16,894 nucleotides of DNA, from assembly GCA_036939355.1 (NCBI GenBank), contig JALLAP010000520.1, positions 1 through 16,894 on the forward strand. The letters are read 5' to 3'. Shown here piece after piece: positions 1 through 7,828 of the stretch. The notes under the pieces are model-generated. The model searched no databases and was not told the origin of the DNA. It saw nothing but the letters and a program-made list of their open reading frames with translations. This DNA is from Thalassiosira profunda. Its lineage: Eukaryota; Bacillariophyta; Thalassiosirophyceae; Thalassiosirales; Thalassiosiraceae. Both the position numbers and the translations under genes were made by a program. Within the stretch, counting starts at the first letter, position 1, and each line of letters opens with the position of its first letter.

Positions 1-166
1 CAAGTTCTTCGCGTAGAAAAGTTATTCCATTTCGCTGGAATTTCCACGCTGACACTGAAGTAAAGTACCTGGATCTTTCATACCAGGGGTGTTAGATAAC
101 CTGTCAAGTCGGCACTCCCCCGTGTCCCCCCGGCCGCCCGCCCCTGGTGCACCGACGACGTACACC
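1..166. promoter_or_regulatory. 5' flank of the secreted-protein gene
   Basis: No supported gene. CCTGG (68-72) and CCAGG (83-87) form a short inverted repeat, and C/G-rich sequence precedes the start codon. Promoter function is assumed from position only. Confidence 0.3.
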
Positions 167-1641
167 ATGAAGCCCCCCCTCCCGTTCCTCTCCGCGGCCT
201 CCCTCCTCGCCGCCCGCGCCGCCGCGGCCGAATTGACGCCCGAGGAGTTGGCCACGTACGGGCTGACGCTCGATCAGTTCCAGTCGGTGAGGCGGAGCGA
301 GAGCCCGGCCGACTTCGGGGGGTTGCCGAGCCAGGGCGAGACGGACCAATTGTGGCTGGACGCCGCGTCGTTCGAGTACGATGTGAGTTGATATTCGGTT
401 ATATTATTTGTGCAATAATTGGTGGTAGTGTGGCGCGACGGCAGGGGTTGAACGAGCGAGTCTTCCCGGAAAGGGCGCACTCAGTTGCAGTGCGGCAGAC
501 GCGAGCGCTCGAGAGGCTGGGCTGGCACGCGCACTCTCGTTTGCAACCCTCAAATCTAACACCATGCTCCATACACTTCCTTGTGCAGGTGGCCACCTCC
601 CATGCCTCCGACAAGGCCTCGACCTCCCCCGGCTTTCATCCGTACCTCGTCTGTTCCATGTCCCCCGGCCTCTCCGGCAACAAGCGCGAGGAGCAGGTCA
701 ACGACATGTTCCGGGACACTCCCGGCGTCGAATCCTCGCATTTCTACGCCAACCCGAATCTCTATATAAACAACGACACAATGTCGTGTGGGACGCTCCG
801 CGCGTTCAACGATACCATTGCTAAGGTGTACGGTGCGAATCCCGATGCGAAGGAGTGGATGAAGGTGAATCCGCTGCACCCGAGCATGAAGATGGCGGAA
901 TACACCGTGGACACGATGGAAACCTGGTTCGACGAAGAGGAGGTGGCTGACGACGTGGTATCGATCTCCGGCGGCGCCCCGAACGACAATCAGATTCGGG
1001 TTCAGGTGTTGGGGCTTCACATGCTTCTTTGTCCGGGGGTGCAGTGGTTCGACGAAGATCAGGATCAGGACATGGAGGACATTTCCGACGATCAGATTGC
1101 CGACGAGGTCAAAACCTTCGTTACTGAAAAGGGAGGGGAGACGGCGGCGGAAGTGTCGTTTTACCACCACCGCGCGGGCGGAATGGACGGTCCCGATGCT
1201 GTATACACGGAGAGAATGGCCTTGTGGAATGCCCACCTCGCCAACGTCACGAGCTGGACGAAGGACGACGGCTCGAACGCCTGCCTCGACACTGTCATCG
1301 CCGACCACATGCTCTGGATTGTGAAGGACAAGGTACTGGAGGTGACGGCCGGCCTTTCCTTCAAGGAGGCGACCCTGCTGATGGAAGAAATGGGCTACGA
1401 GCAGTGGCAGATGGAGAATTGCCTGGCGTACATGACGTACGCGCTGGCGCTGAGTCCGCAGGTGTGCACGTTGGAGCCGCGGACGAGGGTTCGGACGCTG
1501 TGCAAGGACGGGACGAGCGATCTGAGCAAATGCCCTCCGCCGGCCGTCGAGGATCCAAACTCGGCAAGGGGCAGAACAGGCTCCTTGTGGAGATTTGTTG
1601 CGTCGATGGCTGGAGCGGCATTGCTCAGCGTGGCGTTGTAG
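167..1641 (+). CDS. Secreted, possibly GPI-anchored protein of unknown function (two exons)
   Basis: Exons are 167-382 and 589-1641. The 206-nt intron (383-588) has a GTGAGT donor and a TTGTGCAG acceptor, and both exons meet in phase 0, giving 422 residues. The ATG at 167 has A at -3 and opens directly into a signal peptide: hydrophobic residues 4-16, then an Ala-rich stretch with likely cleavage near residues 20-22. The mature part has eight Cys (94, 139, 220, 304, 350, 365, 377, 387), enough for four disulfides. It also has three N-glycosylation sequons (N134, N146, N291) and acidic stretches around 186-194 and 226-240. The last 15 residues are hydrophobic and run to the stop after a small-residue segment (about 395-403), resembling a GPI-attachment signal, although Arg407 near it is not ideal. 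I recognise no family. A secretory-pathway surface or luminal protein is inferred from its ends only. A single C-terminal membrane anchor is the alternative. Confidence 0.75.
383..588 (+). other. Intron of the secreted-protein gene
   Basis: It starts GTGAGTTGA, with an in-frame stop at once, and ends in a pyrimidine-rich tract followed by TGTGCAG. At 206 nt it is about 2.5 times longer than every other intron seen here. Removing it joins two coding stretches that are open in phase 0. Confidence 0.75.
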
Positions 1642-1693
1642 GAGCTATCGCATGGTATATTACTTAAGTTGTTCATCGTCCATAGCCGCCGCC
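1642..1693. other. Convergent intergenic gap of 52 bp
   Basis: Only 52 bp separate the stop codons of the secreted protein (+) and the PAH/PHD protein (-). No separate room is left for two non-overlapping 3' UTRs and polyadenylation signals, so the transcripts probably overlap tail to tail. No canonical AATAAA is visible in the gap. Confidence 0.6.
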
Positions 1694-4331
1694 TCACCGA
1701 CGCTGCAGAGACGCCATCGCCTTCGACACAGAGGTTACCGGCTTGCATTTGATGCCCAGGATCGAGTTCTTGTACAGGGGCATCGGCCTATAGGCGGCCT
1801 TCTCGACGAGCTGAGCCAGCCACATCCGATCCACCCCTCGCTCCACCAAAGGCCGAACGCTCGGTGTAGCTTCGCTGCTGTCGGTGACGGTCGTTGCACC
1901 TGCGTCCACCGAGGAATCGTCGACCTCTCCTTCATCTTCTGCTGGTGCGTACGTGTCAACTGCCTTCCCGTCACTTTCGAGCCATATCTGCGTCGAGTGT
2001 TCATCCGAGGACACCAACGCCCGCTCGTGGTTGGACTTCTGCAATAGCAGCTGAGACCACTTCACGGACCTCTCCTGCTCCGCCCGCTCTGCCAACGCCA
2101 GTCCAAGGGGCACGTCCACATCGGCCAAGAGTTCTCGGCGAGGGGGCTCGCTCTCGGCGGCGGGCTTTTCGTCTTCCGAGCCAATGGCCTGTGGATTGTC
2201 AGCGGGAGGCCTTTTTGCCTCTCCAGCGGGCTTGTCCGTTTCACTGCTCACTGCACCGTTCGCAGCATCGTTCACTACGTCGACCAACAGATCCTGCGCT
2301 TCATCCCGCAATCGCAGCAGGGCGTGCTGCTCCTCCCCAAAGAACGAACTCAGCGCCCACCGATCGTCCGGCCGCGTCGCGTTCCTTTCCGAGCTGCCGA
2401 GACGCATATTGGCGAATAGGGCGCCCTCCTCGTCCTCGTGCAAAAATTGCCGCACCGTGACCAATTCCAGCGCGCTCCGGGCGAGGATCATCGCCGGTTT
2501 CCACTTTTCGTGGGTGACTCCCCTCAATTTGGAGGTTTGGCCTTGAATCAGCGCCACGCCCACGGCGAGGCTGTGCTCCTCCAATACGATCCAGCGCAGC
2601 AGCTCTTTCTTACGACCCTGTAGCCCCGCTGGAAAGCGTACCAACACTTCAGATGTCGACAGCGGACACGTGCCGTAATACTCCAAGTCTCTTATCTGAA
2701 CGGTGTTGTTTTTTGTCACTGGCGGTCCATCCCCAACACCGTACAACGATGGGTAGGCTGTGCAGGCCCGAAAATCCACGATGCGCCCCACATGATACTA
2801 GCAAAATGCAAGGATCAGTTGCGTAGAATGATACAAGCGTACAGAGTAATGTTTGCTCACCTCGTTGTCGAGGCTGTTGTACAGCCGCACCGGTTTGCCC
2901 ACCAAACACTCGGCGGTATCATCCACGGGAGGGGCCTTGTGCGCTGCACCCTCGCTTAGCAAAGCCTGCGCAGTCAATTCGGTCGCATACCACAATTCCG
3001 ACCGGGGCGACGGCCGCAGCCTCACCTCCCCAATGCCCGCTTTGGCCTGGGCCAGGCTCCGCTCGACCAAGTTCCCGTCCGGATTCGCTCTCATGTGCTT
3101 CTCCAGCATTGCACAGACGTAGGCGCGACTGCACGAGTAGTGCGATCGATCGTAGTCCACCTTGTCAAAGTACTTCTCTAGGACGGATGTGGATCCCTCC
3201 TCGGCGCATTTGGCGCAGAAAATGTCCCCAGCGGGTACATCGTATTGCGATTGTGGTGGCTGCTCCCCTCCATTCCCAGCATCCCCTTCAGTAGGTACGG
3301 GCGCAGGCGCATCCCCACTCTCTTTTTGCGGAAAGAGAGGAGGGTCGTGCTCGTGCAAACACCCCAAGTGATATTCGGCGTTGCACCCCCTCTGCTCGCA
3401 CAATAAGACGGGTTCGTTTTGCGATATCGCCACCGAATCCCGCTTCCCCTTGCACAATTTGCAGTCCACATGGTCCGTGTGCATTTCATAGGCATATTCC
3501 CCGTCGCGGCCCGGCGCGTATTCGTGCACCACGTCCCGCGGTCCAACTGTGGGCGGCGCCAGCAGTATTTGCGTATTTGCATTGATCCTCCGCTTGGAAG
3601 CAAAACGGGCGGTATTGGACGGGGCGGAAGTGAATTTGATGTTGNGTATTTGCATTGATCCTCCGCTTGGAAGCAAAACGGGCGGTATTGGACGGGGCGG
3701 AAGTGAATTTGATGTTGCTCCGCGGGGCGTCCCCCTTGGCCCGGACCCGCAGCCGCTTTCTCTTGGGAGGATCCGGATCTTGGGGAGCATCCCGCCGCTT
3801 TCGCTTGTGATGGCTGGTGGTGACGCGGTTTGAGTCCTCATCCATATCCCCTTCTTCCTTCTTGGCCCCTTTTCTTTTCTTGGCCCTCGCTGGTGAATGA
3901 ACCACGGGAGGCCCATCCTCCTCCTCGTCCATCGGGACCACCGCCGGTACCCCCGGCTCGACAATCCTAAACTCGGCGGGGAGGAAGGCATTGAACCCCA
4001 AGATCAATTCTCGATTTCGGCCGAAGATATTGCGCATCCGCCCGATGACCTCCTGGGGGGTCAAAACGCCCGTGCGGTAGCCTCTCAGGGAGGAGAGGAA
4101 GGTGCGATATCTCTCGGAGTCGGGGCCGAGGACGAGCTTGACGTGGGCGACGTAATCCCGGGCTGATGGTGCACGCAAGATATGCATCAGACTACGATCA
4201 CATCTTGTGCGCAAAAAAGTACCATCGAAACACTCACCGACGTGCACGCTAGGAAGGGAGCCGTCGCGGTTGGGCACGAGGCGGGCGCCCTGGGCGGGGT
4301 CGCCGACGTACGGGTCTCCGCCGTCGGCCAT
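1694..4331 (-). CDS. PAH (Sin3-like) and PHD-finger nuclear protein, frame broken by an assembly-type duplication
   Basis: Exons on the minus strand are 4331-4238, 4162-2861 and 2797-1694. Introns are 4237-4163 (75 nt) and 2860-2798 (63 nt). Collapsing one 72-bp copy plus the N (73 nt) restores one frame of 808 residues. The ATG has an excellent context (ACCATGG). Residues 33-98 form a paired amphipathic helix domain, including the hallmark 'LILGFNAFLP', the fold Sin3 uses to bind repressors. Basic clusters at 125-133, 151-155 and 165-170 look like nuclear localisation signals. A PHD finger follows: C241, C244, C262, C267, H272, C275, C323, C326, with a long Pro-rich insert before the last pair. 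The section at 428-530 (around 'GRIVDFR' and 'LEEHSLAV') looks folded but I do not recognise it. The rest is acidic and low in complexity. A role as a chromatin or transcriptional-repression adaptor is inferred from domain content. It diverges from the epimerase gene. Confidence 0.85.
3573..3717. repeat. Perfect 72-bp direct duplicate flanking a single N (likely contig-join artefact)
   Basis: Bases 3573-3644 and 3646-3717 are identical, separated only by N at 3645. Both copies lie inside exon 2 of the PAH/PHD gene and encode the same 24 residues (about 181-204 of the repaired protein). The 73 extra bases shift the frame. Removing them reconnects the PAH half to the PHD half. If only the N is spurious, the duplicate is an in-frame 24-residue tandem repeat instead. 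Two unmerged overlapping contig ends is the simplest explanation. Confidence 0.9.
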
Positions 4332-4587
4332 GGTTCAAGAGGAGGTTGACGCCGCCGGTAGGCAGATGCGCGGATGATGGTGCAGGTGAAAATGAAGAAA
4401 GTGCGTGCACTGTGCACCACTAGCTTCGCTCCTTCCTTCCCTCCTCACCTCCAGGCCCGCGTGCCGAAGTCGGCTGAACTCGGTGCACTGACTCTTCACT
4501 CTTGTCTTTGGAAAGCGAAGGCGGCCCGACGACCAAACCCATTGCAGCAACGCGGCGCTATGACATCTGGTCGGTTGAGCACGAGTT
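4332..4587. promoter_or_regulatory. Shared upstream region between two divergent genes
   Basis: These 256 bp lie between the start codons of the PAH/PHD gene (-) and the epimerase gene (+), so both promoters must lie here or overlap the genes. I see no clear TATA or CCAAT box. GTGCAC-type repeats occur around 4401-4418 and again near 4481. An ATG at 4560 opens a 21-codon frame that overlaps the epimerase start, and would be an upstream ORF if transcription starts before it. Confidence 0.5.
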
Positions 4588-6147
4588 ATGGCAACCAGGC
4601 GACGGTCGTCGCTATCTTCGCATAATAATAATTGCAATTCGCCTGCACCAACCTCCGAGAGACGCAAAGACCAAGACGAGGAGTCCGGCCCCTTCCAACG
4701 AATACCCCAAGCAAAGGCCGAAATGGTGTCGCTATCGCCCAGCCCAAAGGGCAAAACTTTCGCCACTTCATCGGGTGGCGTTCCCGAGCACCCGCTGGAA
4801 ATGAGTGACGATGCCGAGCCGTGGAGCAAAATGGACGTCCGCTCGAGCGAGGAGGGCGCGACGAGCTTCTTCAAAAGCAAACGAGGATTGGCGTGCACGG
4901 CGTCGGTGGTGGCACTGTTCATTGCAGCTACGTATGCCCTGTTCACCACGGAGACGAGTCATCGATCTGGCATGCACGAAGGCAACGATGGAAATCTTGT
5001 CGCCCCAATTAAAGGGCAAGCATACCTGACCCCGGACGAGTTCAGAGACATACGCACCGCGCAGCCGGGGGAATCGGTGCTGGTAACGGGGGGACTGGGG
5101 TTCATTGGGTCTCACGTGGTGGACTTGCTATTGCATCGGGGATTCGACGTCACAATATTAGACGATGAGAGCAACGGCCACAATCACAACAAACACGCCA
5201 CGGAATTGGTGCCCCACGACATTACGGTGGTGGGAGATCTCCCCGCGATTCCTTCGGGAGGGAAGACCGGGGGACAATTCACCCACGTGATACACCTTGC
5301 GGCGGCAATCTCCGTGGCGGAGAGCATGAACGAGCCCGAAAAGTACGAGCGCATCAACTACGGCGGCTCGGAGAAGGTGCTCCAATGGGTCGACGCGTAC
5401 AACAACCAATCCTCGGCGGGGGGAGATGGAAATAAAGACCACAAGGATCCGGGAATGAGCTCGATACGAAAAATGGTCGCCGCCTCCTCCGCGGCCGTCT
5501 ACGGGGATCCCGACCCCTCGCTGTTGCCATTGAGAGAGTCGGCGCCGTACGGGGGATTGAGTCCGTACGCCAACACGAAGCATCGAATGGAGGGACTGAT
5601 GAAGAAGTTCGTCGATGGGCAGAACGACAAGCACCCAACAATACCGCGAACGAGCGCCGTGGCTCTGCGATTTTTCAATGTCTACGGACCACGGCAGGAT
5701 CCGAAGAATCCGTACAGCGGCGTCATCAGCCTCTTTTTGGAGAAGGCCCTGACGGGGCACGACATAACAATTCTGGGCGATGGCGAGATGACTCGGGATT
5801 TCGTCTACGTGAAGGATGTGGCGCGGGCCATCGTCTTGGCTCTATTACAGGAGGGGGAGGGCAAGGATGCCGATTTTGCAGTCTACAATGTATGCACGGG
5901 CAAATCCATCACCATCAACACGCTGGCCGCGCAGATCAAGCAGAGCATGGAATCGGAGAGCAGATTAATGCACTTGGAGCCGAGGCAGGGCGACATTCGG
6001 CAATCGAGCTGCAATCCATCGCTGGCGAAGGAGGGGATCGGATTCGTATCGGCGGTGTCGCAGGAGGGTGGATTGGAGAAGACGGCCAATTGGTTCCGGC
6101 TGAAGGATGAGTCGAGGTTGGCGGCCAAGGCGAAGGAGAGGAGATGA
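4588..6147 (+). CDS. Type II membrane-anchored NAD-dependent nucleotide-sugar epimerase (extended SDR)
   Basis: An intronless frame of 519 residues. A cytosolic N-terminal tail (1-98, Ser/Arg-rich) precedes one hydrophobic segment at 101-119. An extended short-chain dehydrogenase domain then fills about 160-500. Its NAD-binding glycine motif is TGGLGFIG (167-174). The catalytic Ser301 lies in 'SSAAVYG', and Tyr327 with Lys331 forms YxxxK. 'RFFNVYGPRQDP' (361-372) and 'GDGEMTRDFVYV' (397-408) are typical of UDP-glucose, UDP-GlcNAc and UDP-glucuronate 4-epimerases and related decarboxylases. The family inverts or oxidises the C4 hydroxyl of a UDP-sugar. The anchor topology suggests a catalytic domain in the ER or Golgi lumen, supplying sugars for glycans or polysaccharides. 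Exact substrate is unresolved. The Met at 46 is a possible downstream start, but the ATG at 4588 keeps the full tail and has G at +4. Confidence 0.88.
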   Translation: MATRRRSSLSSHNNNCNSPAPTSERRKDQDEESGPFQRIPQAKAEMVSLSPSPKGKTFATSSGGVPEHPLEMSDDAEPWSKMDVRSSEEGATSFFKSKRGLACTASVVALFIAATYALFTTETSHRSGMHEGNDGNLVAPIKGQAYLTPDEFRDIRTAQPGESVLVTGGLGFIGSHVVDLLLHRGFDVTILDDESNGHNHNKHATELVPHDITVVGDLPAIPSGGKTGGQFTHVIHLAAAISVAESMNEPEKYERINYGGSEKVLQWVDAYNNQSSAGGDGNKDHKDPGMSSIRKMVAASSAAVYGDPDPSLLPLRESAPYGGLSPYANTKHRMEGLMKKFVDGQNDKHPTIPRTSAVALRFFNVYGPRQDPKNPYSGVISLFLEKALTGHDITILGDGEMTRDFVYVKDVARAIVLALLQEGEGKDADFAVYNVCTGKSITINTLAAQIKQSMESESRLMHLEPRQGDIRQSSCNPSLAKEGIGFVSAVSQEGGLEKTANWFRLKDESRLAAKAKERR

Positions 6148-6472
6148 GAGCTGGGATCCCTCCAATTAATGAGCACTGTGATAGTAGCAGTGAAGTCGCT
6201 AAGTGCATCAACCTCCACCGAACACTACGCGGCGTGACGATGATCGGAAGATCGTCGGTAGATAATTGGCACCCTGCGCTGATATCTCTGCAGAGACGAG
6301 AACCCTGCAGCTCCCGTTTAGTTGAAGCTGTCTCGCATCTCACGCATTGTGATTGCTCTTCGCATTGATTGATCTCGCTTGTCGAGGTGCATTGAGTTGC
6401 GCTCTCATAAAGATCAACAAGTTAGCAAACGAAGTGAACCGACAGAATCAAAACAAACGAGACGAAGACACG
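6148..6472 (+). promoter_or_regulatory. Upstream region of the Cys-rich secreted protein gene
   Basis: These 325 bp hold the 3' end of the epimerase transcript and the promoter of the next gene, both on the plus strand. I see no convincing coding frame. Two small inverted repeats stand out: a perfect 12-bp palindrome TCTCTGCAGAGA at 6285-6296, and GACGAT/ATCGTC arms at 6236-6241 and 6251-6256. Either could be a protein-binding site, but both are short enough to be chance. Confidence 0.4.
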
Positions 6473-7584
6473 ATGAAGCTAATCTCATTGGTATTGTTGC
6501 TTGCTGGACTCGGTGAGTGCGTTTTATATCGAGGCAGGGGGCGAAGTTGCCTGCGATACCTCTTTTGACTCGGCCTTCTCATTCTCTCCCAGCCTGCAGC
6601 ACGGCCGTGAGCAATGATGATGAGGAGCACGCCTTGCTTGCTGGTCCGCGCCGACGTGGATATCGCCGTCAGCGTAGGTCCTGCGGTAGTAGGGTGGTCC
6701 TGCTGCGTCAAGACTGCCAGGACAGGACCGAACGGTGCCTGAGCCAACTCGAGAAAAAGATCAAGCAGCACTTTAACGTCGAAGTTGACCGTGAGTTGGG
6801 GAGTAAACAGGATCGTCCACTGCTGATGGTCCGCGTCGACGAAGACACGCGTTGCGGCGAGCTCACTAAAGCAGTTTTGGGCGATATCAAGCGTGAGATC
6901 AAGAGTCAGTACAATGGACGCCGCGCCCGCGCATGCATCCGCAAGCCCGTGCCCGGGTACCTTCGAACGAGAGCCAGCTCCACGAGCACCAAGAGTTCCA
7001 AAGCCAGTGCCACGGGCCAAAGCAAGAGAAGCCGCAAGTCCTGCGGAGCCCCAGAGTATTTCGACTCGGGGTACCCCACCTGCCGCCAAGTAATGCGAGG
7101 GAGGCACGTCAATTCCTACTACGAGAACCCAAACTTCCTCTGCAAGACGGACCAACGACCATGTGAAGATCCTTGTGCCCTCCTCGACATGGAGCTCCCC
7201 AACGGTATGGTTCTCAATCTGAGGTCAGAAGGTACCGATGATGTGACTTGCGGCTCGGTCGACTCAGATGACGGCCCTCGGGTCGGTGGAGGTCCGGCCG
7301 AGGTATGGCAAGTCCGGACGGACAGAGATGGGGTGCCAAAGAACTTTCCTTGGAACTCCGAATATCGCGTCCTCATGGAGGGGGGATGTGTAAACGAGAA
7401 CAGAGCGCTGGGATCTGATGATAATGATTACGGGCTACCGGATCTGAACAACTATGGATTCGATTCTCTCTGGTGTGGCGCGTGGGACGACGACGATTTC
7501 TATTTCATTATCGTTGATGGCGTTCTCGTAGATTCCTGCCCGAAACGCATTGCCCAGCAGTGCAGAGACTGCGATGGTCGCTAG
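6473..7584 (+). CDS. Secreted Cys-rich basic protein of unknown function (two exons)
   Basis: Exons are 6473-6512 and 6593-7584. The 80-nt intron (6513-6592, GTGAGT...CCCAG) cuts a codon after its first base, giving 343 residues. The ATG at 6473 has A at -3 and starts a short signal peptide (hydrophobic 3-13, likely cleavage near 14-18), so the intron falls inside the signal-peptide coding part. The mature chain has 17 Cys, a strongly basic N-terminal half with Arg-rich 33-42, and a Ser/Lys/Thr-rich linker at 142-163. The C-terminal part (about 210-330) is acidic and rich in Trp, Gly and Asp. Two helical stretches resemble each other: 'LSQLEKKIKQHFN' (63-75) and 'LGDIKREIKSQYN' (109-121), suggesting an internal repeat. 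I recognise no family. Secretion and disulfide bonding are inferred. The Ser/Lys linker loosely recalls silica-associated diatom proteins but is far too short for that call. Confidence 0.75.
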
Positions 7585-7828
7585 GAAGGCACTCACAGCA
7601 TTGAACTGTTTTGTCTGTCAGATGCTGCGTCGAGGAAGAAGGCAAGAATCATGCTCTGCGCTGCCAGTATGATGTACTACGACTGTCTGAATGACTTTGG
7701 AGCAGCCCAACTCCGCTGCTCTCAACAGCTGTTCGGTGTATTGAAAGCTCCGAGAAAGAAGGCGATAGCATAAACTAACTCCAGAGTAATCCTTTGCTCT
7801 ACAAGTCTCCTGTCAGTGCCAGTAGTGG
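7585..7828. other. Convergent intergenic region with a Cys-containing open frame
   Basis: These 244 bp lie between the stops of the Cys-rich protein gene (+) and the giant ankyrin gene (-). Directly after a strong acceptor-like TTTTGTCTGTCAG (ending 7621) the plus strand is open for 49 codons, stopping with TAA at 7771-7773. It encodes three Cys spaced much like those of the upstream protein. It may be an alternative last exon, a remnant of a duplicated copy, or 3' UTR that is open by chance. The only donor that would fit in frame (GTCGCT at 7577) is weak and the implied intron is just 45 nt. Confidence 0.35.

Noticed and set aside
556..1308. A 250-codon open frame on the minus strand opposite the secreted-protein gene
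   Set aside because: It is the antisense shadow of a GC-biased coding exon, has no domain or signal, and the plus-strand product has a coherent signal peptide, Cys set and splice site.
3573..3717. Mobile-element target-site or microsatellite origin for the 72-bp duplicate
   Set aside because: There is no element between the copies, no repeat-unit structure, and an N lies exactly at the junction; an assembly join explains it better.
4560..4625. A 21-codon upstream ORF before and across the epimerase start
   Set aside because: Without a known transcription start it cannot be told from promoter sequence; noted with the shared promoter but not called as a gene.
5158..5760. A 200-codon minus-strand frame inside the epimerase gene
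   Set aside because: It overlaps the SDR catalytic motifs on the other strand, which are unmistakable.
6144..6368. A 74-codon frame whose ATG overlaps the epimerase stop as ATGA
   Set aside because: It resembles bacterial translational coupling, but this is eukaryotic DNA, and the frame has no recognisable feature and no splice support.
6593..6599. An alternative acceptor CTGCAG seven bases downstream in the Cys-rich gene
   Set aside because: It would shift the frame; the acceptor ending at 6592 keeps the 343-residue frame.
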